Positions 53,195 to 61,485 of a stretch of 64,000 nt of DNA are shown here, piece by piece. The position numbers and the translations under genes were made by a program. Each line of letters starts with the position of its first letter. The first letter of the stretch is position 1. Below the pieces are notes generated by a model. It was given only the letters and a program-made list of their open reading frames with translations. It made no database searches and was not told where the DNA came from. The stretch is from Mesorhizobium opportunistum WSM2075 (lineage in GTDB: Bacteria; Pseudomonadota; Alphaproteobacteria; Rhizobiales; Rhizobiaceae): assembly GCF_000176035.2 (NCBI RefSeq), contig NC_015675.1, positions 3,352,001-3,416,000 on the forward strand, read 5' to 3'.

Positions 53195-54730
53195 CTATAA
53201 TGCCGATTGTTTGGATCGCTTCAACCTTGCGACCTCATCTTGTTCAAGACTGTGCCTGACAGCGGCCATCGGATCGTCCGAAAGCAGATCATCAAGCGCT
53301 GACGTAACGGCCGCGCGAAACGTCTCGTTCGCGGCAAGGCCGGGGTCGAATATCCCGTCGATGGCGAGAATCCCTGAAGCCAGCGCTGGTGCATCTCGGC
53401 CGACCGTGTCGGCGATCCCAGCGACCTTGCCGGCATAGGGGTCCGACACCGGCCAGCGTTTGCCGAACCGGGCCGAGGCCTGGATCAGATAAGCCATCCA
53501 GCCGGCGACCGGCACCGACAGCAGGCCGATGCTGGCACCCTGGCGCAAGCGGTCGCGGATCGGGTTGAGCAGGCGCTGGACGATCTTCTGCGAGCCATCG
53601 GTGGCGATCTGGTGGTTGCGGTGGCGGATCGCCGTGTTCTGCAGCCGGCCGAGACTTTGCTCGACATAAGCGAGGGGCAGGACCCCGGGCACCGGCGTCA
53701 ACGTCGGCAGCGTTTCTTGTATCAGCATGCGTCGCACAAAGGCCAACAGCAGCGGGTCGGCGACGGCATCGAAAGTGTGTTCCAGCCCGGCCAGCACGCC
53801 CAGCGTGGCAAGGGTTGTCTGAGCGCCGTTCAGCACCCGCATCTTGAGATGCTCGAAAGGCGTGACATCGTCGACGAAGGTGGCGCCGACCAGATCCCAG
53901 CGCGGCACGCGGCCGGCGAATTTCTGTTCGATTACCCATTGCCGAAATGGCTCGCCGACGGCGACCGCGTCGTCGCGGTAGCCGAACCATTGCTCGACGC
54001 TGTCGAGGTCATCGCGCGTCACCGCCGGCGCGATGCGGTCGACCATGGCGCAGGGGAAGGCGGCGTTGGCCGCTATCCAGTCGGCCAGCCCTTTGTCGCG
54101 CCGCTCGGCGAAAGTCCGCACGACCTTTTCGAGGATGACGCCGTTGGTCGGGATGTTGTCGCAGGAGAGCAGCGTCATCGGTTGGCCATGCGTGGCCCTG
54201 CGCTGCTCCAGCGCTTGCGCGAGGATGCCCGGCACACTGCGCGGTGCCTGGGAATTGGTGAGGTCATGGACGATGTCGGGATGGCCGAGATCGAGTTCGC
54301 CGCTCGACGGAATGTGGCAATAGCCTTTTTCGGTCACCGTCATCGTTACCAGATCGATGTCGGGCGAGGCGAGCACGTCGAGCGCCGGTTTGGCGCTTTC
54401 CTGGCTGTCGACCACCTTGACGATGCTGCCGATGACGCGCGCCTCGACATGGCTATTCTCGCGGATCAGCCTTGTGTAGAGGCCGCTCTGCCGGCCGAGC
54501 GTGCCGGCAAGGCTGGGCGGACGGATGTTGATGCCGACCACGCCCCAGCGGTCGAACTGCAGTGACAGCAGGTCATCGGTGTATTCGGCCTGGTGGCAGC
54601 GGTGGAACGCACCGACACCGAGATGCGCCATGCCCGGGGCGAGGGCCGCGCGGTCATAGGCCGGTGTCTGGACCGACACAGGCAAGCGATCGAGCAGCGC
54701 CGGCCCCAATGTTTCGGGTGAAGCGTTCAC
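53195..54730 (-). CDS. Mannitol dehydrogenase/fructuronate reductase-family protein
   Basis: 511 residues from GTG 54730, overlapping the SDR stop by 4 bases (GTGA). Polyol-specific long-chain dehydrogenase: N-terminal Rossmann with MAHLGVGAFHRCHQAEYTDD, then VTMTVTEKGYCHIP, AFPCAMVDRIAPAVTRDDL, and C-terminal helical domain. The catalytic motif KxxxxNxxH is present as KMRVLNGAQ: Lys296 and Asn301 are kept but the His is Gln304. That change is unusual and may alter activity or specificity. It likely oxidises a sugar alcohol or reduces a keto-uronate in the cluster's pathway. Confidence 0.92.
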   Translation of the reverse strand: MNASPETLGPALLDRLPVSVQTPAYDRAALAPGMAHLGVGAFHRCHQAEYTDDLLSLQFDRWGVVGINIRPPSLAGTLGRQSGLYTRLIRENSHVEARVIGSIVKVVDSQESAKPALDVLASPDIDLVTMTVTEKGYCHIPSSGELDLGHPDIVHDLTNSQAPRSVPGILAQALEQRRATHGQPMTLLSCDNIPTNGVILEKVVRTFAERRDKGLADWIAANAAFPCAMVDRIAPAVTRDDLDSVEQWFGYRDDAVAVGEPFRQWVIEQKFAGRVPRWDLVGATFVDDVTPFEHLKMRVLNGAQTTLATLGVLAGLEHTFDAVADPLLLAFVRRMLIQETLPTLTPVPGVLPLAYVEQSLGRLQNTAIRHRNHQIATDGSQKIVQRLLNPIRDRLRQGASIGLLSVPVAGWMAYLIQASARFGKRWPVSDPYAGKVAGIADTVGRDAPALASGILAIDGIFDPGLAANETFRAAVTSALDDLLSDDPMAAVRHSLEQDEVARLKRSKQSAL

Positions 54731-55509
54731 CGGTTCGCCCCGATCACGGACTGTTCCTGGTCGATCACGGCGCCGGTCATCGGTCCGGCCGCGTCGGACA
54801 GCAGGAAGACGGCGAGGTTGGCGATGTCGTTCGGCGTCAACAGCCTGCCGAAAGGCTGCGCGGCGTTTGCGGTGTCGAGCCAGCCCGGGCCGTTGCCCAA
54901 AATTTCGGATTGCATGACGCGTTCGGCCGGCGTGTCGGTCCAGCCGACATTGATGCCGTTGACGCGGATGCGGTCGAAACGGTGGGCGTTGGCGGCGTTC
55001 TTGGTCAGCGTCGCCAGCGCACCCTTGGTGGCGGAATAGACCGCGAGTTCGGGCGAGCCGCAATGGGCGTTGATCGACAGAATGTTGACGATCGAGCCAC
55101 CCTGGCCGCGCTTCTTCATGTCGGCGATGGCAGCCTGCATCAGGAAGAATGGTGCCCGCGCGTTGACGGCGAACAGCGAGGCCCAGTCGTCAAGGCTGGC
55201 ATCGAGGAAGGAGGCACGGTCGGTCAGGCCGGCGGCGTTGACCAGGCCATCGATACGGCCGAAGCGCTCGATACAGGCTTGCGCCAGAAGGGCGGGGGTT
55301 GCCGGGTCTCCGAGGTCTGCGGCGACGAAAATGGTCGGCGTGCCGATGGCCGACAGTTCCGCCGCCACGGCGTCGCCGCGTTTGCCATCGCGCCCGGTGA
55401 TCAGCAGCCCGCCGGCGCCGGCGCGCGCCAGCGTCTGCGCGATCGCGCGGCCGATGCCTTGCGTCGCGCCGGTGGCCAGCACGACCTTACCTTGAAGATG
55501 AAGCTCCAT
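54727..55509 (-). CDS. SDR-family NAD(P)-dependent oxidoreductase
   Basis: 260 residues from ATG 55509 (MELHLQGKVVLATGATQGIG), with GGAGGA directly upstream. The cofactor motif is TGATQGIG. Asn and Ser in VNILSINAHCGS and YSATK (Ser 13 residues before Tyr, Lys four after) give the classical tetrad. First gene of the catabolic operon, 78 bases downstream of the RpiR gene on the same strand. It probably oxidises a sugar or polyol intermediate. Confidence 0.92.
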   Translation of the reverse strand: MELHLQGKVVLATGATQGIGRAIAQTLARAGAGGLLITGRDGKRGDAVAAELSAIGTPTIFVAADLGDPATPALLAQACIERFGRIDGLVNAAGLTDRASFLDASLDDWASLFAVNARAPFFLMQAAIADMKKRGQGGSIVNILSINAHCGSPELAVYSATKGALATLTKNAANAHRFDRIRVNGINVGWTDTPAERVMQSEILGNGPGWLDTANAAQPFGRLLTPNDIANLAVFLLSDAAGPMTGAVIDQEQSVIGANR

Positions 55510-55542
55510 TCCTCCTCCCGGAACAAAGTTTCTATTTTCTGA

Positions 55543-55551
55543 AATATGGAA
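55543..55551 (+). promoter_or_regulatory. Motif AATATGGAA, upstream of the SDR operon
   Basis: AATATGGAA here recurs at 56508-56516, upstream of the RpiR gene. Both copies are on the plus strand, 34 and 33 bases from the start codons of the two minus-strand genes. This equal spacing suggests a shared control site, perhaps for RpiR itself. Short length makes it tentative. Confidence 0.35.
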
Positions 55552-55587
55552 CGGCAATTCCCGATAGTCAAATGTGCCAGCGGGGCC

Positions 55588-56475
55588 TCATGGGCCGCGG
55601 CGCGCGGCGACCCCTTGGACCAGTGCCATGCCGACCGCCAATGAGGCCGCCAGCGAGCGAAAGCCGGCGAAGTCGGATTCCACCACTTCCAGCCAGCTGT
55701 CCGACAGCCGGATCAACGGGCTGAAGGTGCTGTCGGTGATGGTGACGATGCGGGCCTTGCGCTCATGCGCCACCGCGACGAGGTCCGGGGTGATGGAATT
55801 GTAGGGGCTGAACGAGACGGCCAGCACCGCGTCGCGCGCGCCGATGCAGCCGACCTGGTCGAGTGCCAAGGAGCCGACATTGTCGACCAGCACATTGCGC
55901 ACGCCCTGCTGCGACAAGGTCAGCGATAGATAGGTGGTGACAGGGAAGGCGCGCTTGGAGCCGATGACGTAGATGAGGTCGGCGCCAGCCAGCAGCGCCA
56001 CCATCTTTTCGAAACTCTCGACGTCGAAGCCGGCCTCGACGCGGCCAAGCGAGGCCTGCGAGGCGCCAACCATGCCATGCAGGAAATGCAGATTGGCATT
56101 GGCCTCCGTCTTTTCCTGGCCACGCCCTTCCGGCCATGATCCCTTGACGTGGTCCTTGAACAGGCCCTGGAAATCGGAAAAACCGGAGTAACCGAAGATC
56201 TGGGCAAAGCGCACCAGCGTCGAGGGCTGCACGCCTGCCTGGGCGGCCACCTGCGCGATGGTGCCGAGCGCGACGTCGCTCGGATGCTGCCACAGGAAGA
56301 TCGCCACCTGGCGCAGCCGTTTGGGAAAATGCACCGTGCCCGACGACAGCACCGCGCGCAGTTCCTCATAGGTCCGCGGCTGGATGTAGCCCAGTGCTGC
56401 CAGCGAGCGCCCGCGCTTGCGCGTCGCCGCCTCGTCGGTACTGGATCTTCCGGATTGTTTGCGTGCCCCGCTCAT
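55588..56475 (-). CDS. MurR/RpiR-family transcriptional regulator
   Basis: 295 residues. The N-terminal RpiR helix-turn-helix shows ALGTIAQVAAQAGVQPSTLV and RFAQIFGYSGFSDFQGLFKD; the C-terminal SIS domain shows LIYVIGSKRAFPVTTYLSLT and DAVLAVSFSPYNSITPDLVA, which binds a sugar phosphate. It is just upstream of the catabolic operon on the same strand and divergent from the Gfo/Idh/MocA gene, so it is the likely regulator of both. Confidence 0.93.
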   Translation of the reverse strand: MSGARKQSGRSSTDEAATRKRGRSLAALGYIQPRTYEELRAVLSSGTVHFPKRLRQVAIFLWQHPSDVALGTIAQVAAQAGVQPSTLVRFAQIFGYSGFSDFQGLFKDHVKGSWPEGRGQEKTEANANLHFLHGMVGASQASLGRVEAGFDVESFEKMVALLAGADLIYVIGSKRAFPVTTYLSLTLSQQGVRNVLVDNVGSLALDQVGCIGARDAVLAVSFSPYNSITPDLVAVAHERKARIVTITDSTFSPLIRLSDSWLEVVESDFAGFRSLAASLAVGMALVQGVAARRGP

Positions 56476-56580
56476 GTTTTCAGGCTAGCGCGATACGATC
56501 GTTTTACAATATGGAAATTGGAAATGGCGTTCGACGGTGAGTCTGGAGAGTGATGCTAGCGGTCAAAGGTGGCGCTCTAC

Positions 56581-56742
56581 GGCGCCCCCCTCTGTCCTGC
56601 CGGACATCTCCCCCTCAAGTGGGGAGATTGGACGTCATCTCTGCTTTCGCCAGTCGCCAGCGTTGCAAGAAAGGCGCCGCAGTCGACGCTGACAATCTCC
56701 CCCCTGGAGGGGAGATGTCCGGCAGGACAGAGGGGGGCGCCA
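56581..56742. repeat. Palindromic intergenic repeat, family A (complete, two arms)
   Basis: Left arm 56581-56630 (GGCGCCCCCCTCTGTCCTGC...) and inverted right arm 56692-56742 (...ACAGAGGGGGGCGCC) flank a 61-base spacer. It has the same build as the element at 20051-20198 with minor changes in the inner palindrome. It occupies half of the 340-base gap between the RpiR and Gfo/Idh genes; the remaining part presumably holds the two promoters. Confidence 0.85.
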
Positions 56743-56815
56743 TAGAACTCGACGGTGGGTGCTGGCGCGATATCGGGCCTCAGCCCTTGAATCAGTCTGC
56801 TCGGAGGAGACAAAC

Positions 56816-58003
56816 ATGGTCTACGCAACATCGGACGGGTCGGCGGGCAAGCGCCTGCGGGTTGGCATGGTCGGCGGCGGCCGCAATGCCTTCATCGGCG
56901 CGGTGCACCGGCTCGCCATGCGCCTTGACGACCAGATCGCGCTGGTCGCCGGCGCGCTGTCGTCCGATCCGGAGAACGCCGCCGCCTCTGCCGCCGAGAT
57001 CGGCATCGCGCCGGAGCGCAGCTATGCGGACTACCATGCCATGGCCAAGGCCGAGGCGGCGCGGCCGGATGGCATAGAGGCCGTCGTCATCGTCACGCCC
57101 AACCATCTGCACGCGCCGATCGCCGCTGCCTTCCTCGAAGCCGGCATCGACGTGATCTGCGACAAGCCGCTATCGACGACGCTAGATGACGCCGAGGCGC
57201 TGGTGGCCTTGGCGAAGGCGAAGAAGCGCCGCTTCGTCGTCACGCTGAACAACACCGGCTACGCCATGGTGCGCCAGGCGCGCGAGATGGTGGCGGCGGG
57301 CGAGCTTGGCCGGATCGTGTCGGTGCACGGCGCCTATATCCAGGACTGGCTGACGAAGCCGATCGACGCCGAGGGCCAGAAGCAGGCGGAATGGCGCACC
57401 GATCCGGCGCGGGCAGGGCAGTCGGCGGTGCTGGCGGACATCGGCGTGCATGCCTTCAATCTGGCGAGCTATACCTCGGGTTGCGAGGCCGAGACGGTGT
57501 CGGCCGATCTGTTCACCGCCGTGCCGGGGCGCCGGCTCGACGACAATGCGCATGTGCTGGTGCGCTGGACCGGCGGGGCGCGCGGCACGATCCTGGCCAG
57601 CCAGACGTCACCCGGCCACTACAATGACCTCTCCGTGCGCATCTATGGCGACAGAGCCGGGCTCGAATGGTCTGGAAGCCGGCCGGAGGAATTGCGCTTC
57701 TCCAGATATGGCGAGGAAACCCGCACGCTGGTGCGCGGCGGCCATGGCTCGACCGAGGAAAGCCGGCGCGTGTCGCGCATGCCGGCGGCGCATCCGGAAG
57801 GCTATATCGAGGCCTTCGCCAATTTCTACCGCGATGCAGCCGACATCATCCGCGCCCACCGCTCGGGTGGGGTGGTCGATGCGGCACGCGCGGCGCAGGT
57901 GCCTGACGTGGTCGATGGCGCGCGCGGGGTGAAATTCGTCGCCGCGGCGGTGGAATCGAACGCGGCGGGTGGAGCGTGGACGGCGGCGCGGTTCGAGGAA
58001 TGA
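56816..58003 (+). CDS. Gfo/Idh/MocA-family oxidoreductase
   Basis: 395 residues from ATG 56816, preceded by CGGAGGAG. Rossmann start VGMVGGGRNAFIGAVHRLAM; the CDKPLS motif (GIDVICDKPLSTTLDDAEAL) is the family's EKP lysine region; TGYAMVRQAREMVAAGELG and ADIGVHAFNLASYTSG carry the usual second-domain and His residues. It probably oxidises or reduces the same sugar family as the divergent catabolic operon. Its stop is 5 bases before a palindrome shared with the Nudix gene. Confidence 0.93.
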   Translation: MVYATSDGSAGKRLRVGMVGGGRNAFIGAVHRLAMRLDDQIALVAGALSSDPENAAASAAEIGIAPERSYADYHAMAKAEAARPDGIEAVVIVTPNHLHAPIAAAFLEAGIDVICDKPLSTTLDDAEALVALAKAKKRRFVVTLNNTGYAMVRQAREMVAAGELGRIVSVHGAYIQDWLTKPIDAEGQKQAEWRTDPARAGQSAVLADIGVHAFNLASYTSGCEAETVSADLFTAVPGRRLDDNAHVLVRWTGGARGTILASQTSPGHYNDLSVRIYGDRAGLEWSGSRPEELRFSRYGEETRTLVRGGHGSTEESRRVSRMPAAHPEGYIEAFANFYRDAADIIRAHRSGGVVDAARAAQVPDVVDGARGVKFVAAAVESNAAGGAWTAARFEE

Positions 58004-58008
58004 CAGTC

Positions 58009-58034
58009 GATCTCCCCCCTTGAGGGGGGAGATC
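58009..58034. terminator. Family A inner palindrome between convergent genes
   Basis: A 26-base palindrome with half-sites GATCTCCCCCC and GGGGGGAGATC around TTGA. It begins 5 bases after the Gfo/Idh stop and its end covers the first two bases of the Nudix stop codon (58033-58035, read on the minus strand). It looks like a solo inner repeat of family A now acting as a shared bidirectional terminator. Confidence 0.6.
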
Positions 58035-58503
58035 ACTGGATTCGCAGCTGCTTCGCCAGATCCGATAGCATCGGACGCTGCCCGACAAGCATCTTTACCT
58101 CGGCCTCAGGCAGGCTGAACCAGCCCGCTCTGTCGACCTCCGGGAATTCCTTCATCGATCCCGACCGCGGCGGCCATTCCATGGTGAAGCTGTTGCTCTT
58201 GATCGCCGCCACGTCGATCTCCGCCCTGGCCTCCACCGACCAGGCGCTGACGATCTTGCCGCCCGGTTGCTTGTAATCGCCGAGGCGCGTGAAAAGGCCG
58301 TCGACCTTGATGCCGATTTCTTCCTCGGTTTCGCGTTGTGCCGCCACAAGCTCGTCCTCATTCTCGTCGACAAGGCCTTTCGGGATCGACCAGGCGCCAT
58401 CGTCCTTCTTCGCCCAGAACGGGCCGCCGGGATGAACCAGCAGCACGCGGACATCGCCATCGCTTCGACGATAGATCAGCAGGCCGGCACTGCGTTTTGC
58501 CAT
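58033..58503 (-). CDS. Nudix hydrolase
   Basis: 156 residues from ATG 58503 (MAKRSAGLLIYRRSDGDVRV). A full Nudix box is visible: G-x5-E-x7-REx2EE-x-G in GLVDENEDELVAAQRETEEE followed by IGI. Nearby SIPKG and the length suggest a Nudix hydrolase of the Ap4A/ADP-ribose type; the substrate is uncertain. The ribosome-binding site is weak. Its stop codon lies in a palindrome. The frame is open to 58581 but that extension has no support. Confidence 0.9.
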   Translation of the reverse strand: MAKRSAGLLIYRRSDGDVRVLLVHPGGPFWAKKDDGAWSIPKGLVDENEDELVAAQRETEEEIGIKVDGLFTRLGDYKQPGGKIVSAWSVEARAEIDVAAIKSNSFTMEWPPRSGSMKEFPEVDRAGWFSLPEAEVKMLVGQRPMLSDLAKQLRIQ

Positions 58504-58685
58504 TTTGCGTGTCCATTCGTGGCGCCGGTACGAGGTGGCCAATTGCCAGCCGATCATGGGTGCCGACCCTTGCATCGGCAAATTGCGACGCTATGTCAAA
58601 CACGCCCGCATTGCACCTCATGTGCGAGTCCGGCAATCTGAAGTATCACTTTGGGGCGGCGTCGAAGGTCAGGTAAGGCGTCCGA

Positions 58686-59219
58686 ATGCAACTGGGTCTG
58701 ATCGGCTACTACAGCGACTTCGTGGTCTATCCGCTGGTGATCGCCATATTGGGAATAGCCGGGTTGATCGAGGCCGGCGAGGAGAGTGCGCCGGAGTGGA
58801 TCGGTACGGTCATCTTCTGTCTCGGCCTGTGGACGCTGGTCGAATACGTCCTGCACCGCTTTGTCCTTCATCACATCCCCTACATCAGGGACCTGCACGA
58901 CCGTCATCATGTCGAGGAGCGCAGTTCGGTGGGTACGCCAACCTGGCTCAGTCTGGGTGTGCATGCGCTGGTCGCCTTCCTGCCGGTGTGGATGGCCTTC
59001 GGTTTCGCGACCGCGAGCGCGGTCAGTTGCGGCCTGATGCTGGGCTATCTCTGGTACATCAGCATCCACCACATGATCCATCACTGGCATCCCAGACATC
59101 CCAGTTATCTCTACACGCTCAAGCGCCGCCACGCAGTGCATCATCACATCGACGATACCGCCAATTTCGGCGTGACGTCGATATTCTGGGATCGGGTTTT
59201 CGGTACGGCGCAGCTCTGA
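58686..59219 (+). CDS. Fatty-acid hydroxylase/sterol desaturase-superfamily protein
   Basis: 177-residue membrane di-iron enzyme. Four membrane segments and the expected His boxes: HRFVLHHI, LHDRHHVEE, HHMIHHWHP and HAVHHHIDD. Short compared with most sterol desaturases, closer to the carotenoid or fatty-acid hydroxylase-like small forms. No upstream SD was obvious beyond AGGTAAGG. Substrate (lipid or carotenoid) is unknown. Confidence 0.88.
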   Translation: MQLGLIGYYSDFVVYPLVIAILGIAGLIEAGEESAPEWIGTVIFCLGLWTLVEYVLHRFVLHHIPYIRDLHDRHHVEERSSVGTPTWLSLGVHALVAFLPVWMAFGFATASAVSCGLMLGYLWYISIHHMIHHWHPRHPSYLYTLKRRHAVHHHIDDTANFGVTSIFWDRVFGTAQL

Positions 59220-59274
59220 GGGCCGGGGCGTATCTCGATCCCGGCAGGTCCGGCGTCATTGTCATGGCGGCCGG

Positions 59275-59304
59275 CCCGAGATAGCCTGCCCCGAGATAGC
59301 CTGC
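59275..59304 (+). repeat. 15-bp perfect tandem duplication (intergenic)
   Basis: CCCGAGATAGCCTGC occurs twice in a row (59275-59289 and 59290-59304) between the hydroxylase and excalibur genes. Identity of both units suggests a recent slippage duplication. No function is implied. Confidence 0.85.
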
Positions 59305-59327
59305 ATTGATGTGCTGGGACCGGGGGC

Positions 59328-59699
59328 GTGCCGGGAATGCTTCTGCCATTCTTGTATTGGCCTGCATATCATCGCCTTGGCAGGCTGAAATGGGTTGCTC
59401 TTTTCGCGCCGTTCATCCTGTTGTCCGGCTACATCGCCTATGGCTTTGTCGGCATCCAGCTCGACTCACCGCTCACCGCCCTCAGGCACTTTGCCGCGTT
59501 CCCGAACTGTGCAGCGGCTCGCGCCGTCGGTCTTGCCCCCGCGCGCAAGGGGCAGCCCGGCTATTGGCCGACGCACGATGCCGACAAAGACGGCATCGCT
59601 TGCGAGCCTTGGCACGGGGAAAGCGCCAGCGGCGTCAAGGTGCATCGCTATTGGCAGCGGCAGGTAGTTCTCACAGTTCCTTTTCCGCCAGCTCCCTGA
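59328..59699 (+). CDS. Excalibur calcium-binding domain protein
   Basis: 123 residues. An N-terminal membrane anchor (WVALFAPFILLSGYIAYGFV) is followed by an excalibur domain: NCAAARAVGLAPARKGQPGY and DADKDGIACEPW, with two Cys and a DxDxDG Ca-binding loop. It is likely anchored in the inner membrane, facing the periplasm. Its last 29 bases overlap dinB tail to tail (59671-59699). No ribosome-binding site is strong; the ATG at 59328 follows CGTGCCGGGA, so the start is tentative. Confidence 0.8.
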   Translation: MPGMLLPFLYWPAYHRLGRLKWVALFAPFILLSGYIAYGFVGIQLDSPLTALRHFAAFPNCAAARAVGLAPARKGQPGYWPTHDADKDGIACEPWHGESASGVKVHRYWQRQVVLTVPFPPAP

Positions 59700-60918
59700 A
59701 TTCGTCGGGCACCGAGCGCGCCGCTTCGAGCGCCACCGTGCCGTAGCCGACGGCCTGTTTGCCGAAGCGCTCGCGGATTTTGTCGATGGCGCGGTCGGCG
59801 CCGAAGCGCGCCAGGCCTTTCGCAGTACCCGGCCGATGCTTTTCGTCGGCAAGGCCGAGCGGCAGTTCGAGCTGCAGCTCGGAACTTTCCCAGAGGTGCG
59901 AGACCGAGATCGCCAGCAGCGAGATCGTTCTTTCGTGCGGATTGTCGGCGAGCACGCCGCGCACCAGATCGCCTGCGATTTCGGCCAGCATCGTGGTCGC
60001 CGAGATCGGCTGGTCGAGCGTGATCGAGCGGGTGACGGCGCTGAGATCGGCAAAGCGCACACGCACGGTCACCGTGCGGCCGGGCCGCGCCTTGGCGCGC
60101 AGCCGGCTGGCGACGCGGTCGGCAAGGTGCAGCAAAGTGGGCACGATGACCTGCGCCACGGCTGGCTTGCGGCCAAGTGCCGACTGCGCGCCGGCCGAGT
60201 GCGCGCGGCGCTTCGTCTCCAGCTTTCTCGGGTCGCGGTTCCACGACAAGGCCGAGAGCTTTTCGCCGGCGGCGGGACCGAGTAGCCGCGTCAGCGCGCC
60301 GCTGTGCGTCCTGGCCAGCTGGCCTATGGTCTCGACGCCGATTTCGGCCAGCCGCGCCCTGGTCGCCAGGCCGACGCCCCACATCAGGCCGACCGGCAAA
60401 TCGTGCAGGAAGGCAAGCTCGGTGCCGGGATCGACCACCACCAGCCCATCGGGCTTGGCGACCTGCGAGGCGATCTTGGCCAGATGCTTGGTGCGTGCGA
60501 CGCCGATCGAGATCGGCAGGCCGAGTTCGGCCCGCACACGGCGGCGGATGGTCGCGGCGATCTCTTGCGGTTGCCCGAACAGGTGCGTGCAGCCGGCGAC
60601 ATCGGCGAAGGCCTCGTCGATGGAAATGCGCTCGACCAGCGGCGTGAAATCGTCGAGCACCTTGATCGCCGCGTCGCCAAGCCGCTGGTAGTGGCTGAAA
60701 TTGCCGCCGACGAAGATCAGTTGCGGGCAGAGCTCGCGCGCCTTGCGCCCGGGCATGCCGCCGCGCACGCCGAAGGCACGCGCCTCATAGGAGGCGGCGA
60801 GCACGACGCCGCCGCCGACCGCGATCGGCTTGCCGCGCAGCGACGGGTCGAGCAACTGCTCGACCGAGGCATAGAACGCATCGAGATCGGCATGCAGGAT
60901 GGTGGCTGTCGTTTCCAT
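59671..60918 (-). CDS. dinB: DNA polymerase IV (Y-family)
   Basis: 415 residues. Catalytic carboxylates are in ILHADLDAFYASVEQLLD near the N-terminus and ISIDEAFADVAGC, with VVLAASYEARAFGVRGGMPG between; the little-finger domain and the C-terminal part are intact. It performs translesion synthesis. An alphaproteobacterial SOS box lies 34 bases upstream of the start. It overlaps the excalibur gene by 29 bases at the 3' end, on the other strand. Confidence 0.95.
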   Translation of the reverse strand: METTATILHADLDAFYASVEQLLDPSLRGKPIAVGGGVVLAASYEARAFGVRGGMPGRKARELCPQLIFVGGNFSHYQRLGDAAIKVLDDFTPLVERISIDEAFADVAGCTHLFGQPQEIAATIRRRVRAELGLPISIGVARTKHLAKIASQVAKPDGLVVVDPGTELAFLHDLPVGLMWGVGLATRARLAEIGVETIGQLARTHSGALTRLLGPAAGEKLSALSWNRDPRKLETKRRAHSAGAQSALGRKPAVAQVIVPTLLHLADRVASRLRAKARPGRTVTVRVRFADLSAVTRSITLDQPISATTMLAEIAGDLVRGVLADNPHERTISLLAISVSHLWESSELQLELPLGLADEKHRPGTAKGLARFGADRAIDKIRERFGKQAVGYGTVALEAARSVPDEFRELAEKEL

Positions 60919-60951
60919 CCCGACCGCTCATCCACAGTTGCTGATAGATGC

Positions 60952-60966
60952 GAACACATAGAGAAC
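60952..60966 (-). promoter_or_regulatory. LexA/SOS box of dinB
   Basis: On the minus strand the sequence reads GTTCTCTATGTGTTC, an exact match to the alphaproteobacterial LexA consensus GTTC-N7-GTTC. It is centred about 41 bases before the dinB start codon, where it would block the promoter. dinB is therefore expected to be induced by DNA damage. Confidence 0.9.
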
Positions 60967-61066
60967 AAATCATGTACGGCTGTCAAGCCGCGGCGTAGCT
61001 TAATCTACCTCCCTGGCCGCAGCCGAGGCTGGCAACTCATTTCCCATGGGAAGACTGGGTATCCGC

Positions 61067-61483
61067 CTAAACGATATGCTCCACCCGTAGCGCCGCCTTC
61101 ATCCGTTCCAGCGCCGGCTCGCCGCCGGCCGCCAACTCGTCGGCGATGCGGGCGAGATGATCGTCGGCCTTGCGGTGCCTGCTGCCCCAGGCGCCGAGCG
61201 TGGCCAGCACCGGCAACAGGTCGACGCCGGCCTCGGTCAGCCGGTAGATCGCCTTCAGCCCATGGGTCGGGTCATCGCTGCGGGTGAGGATGCCTTCTTC
61301 CTGGAGCGTCTGCAGCCGCTCGGCCAGCGTGCGTGAGGAGATGCCTTCGTCGGATTGCAGGAACTCGCGAAAGTGCTTTTTCCCAGCGAAGATCAGATCG
61401 CGGACGATGAGCAGGGTCCAGCGGTCGCCGAGCAGTTCCAGCGACAGGTTGATCGGGCAGCCGGATTTTTCACGGGTCGACAT
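61067..61483 (-). CDS. HxlR-family transcriptional regulator
   Basis: 138-residue winged-helix protein. The family start is GCPINLSLELLGDRWTLLIV, followed by KHFREFLQSDEGISSRTLAE and the wing segment IYRLTEAGVDLLPVLATLG. A Cys near the N-terminus could act in redox sensing, as in some HxlR proteins. It is divergent from the NmrA-like reductase gene, and a pair of 22-base direct repeats lies between them, so it likely regulates that gene and itself. Confidence 0.93.
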   Translation of the reverse strand: MSTREKSGCPINLSLELLGDRWTLLIVRDLIFAGKKHFREFLQSDEGISSRTLAERLQTLQEEGILTRSDDPTHGLKAIYRLTEAGVDLLPVLATLGAWGSRHRKADDHLARIADELAAGGEPALERMKAALRVEHIV

Positions 61484-61485
61484 CT

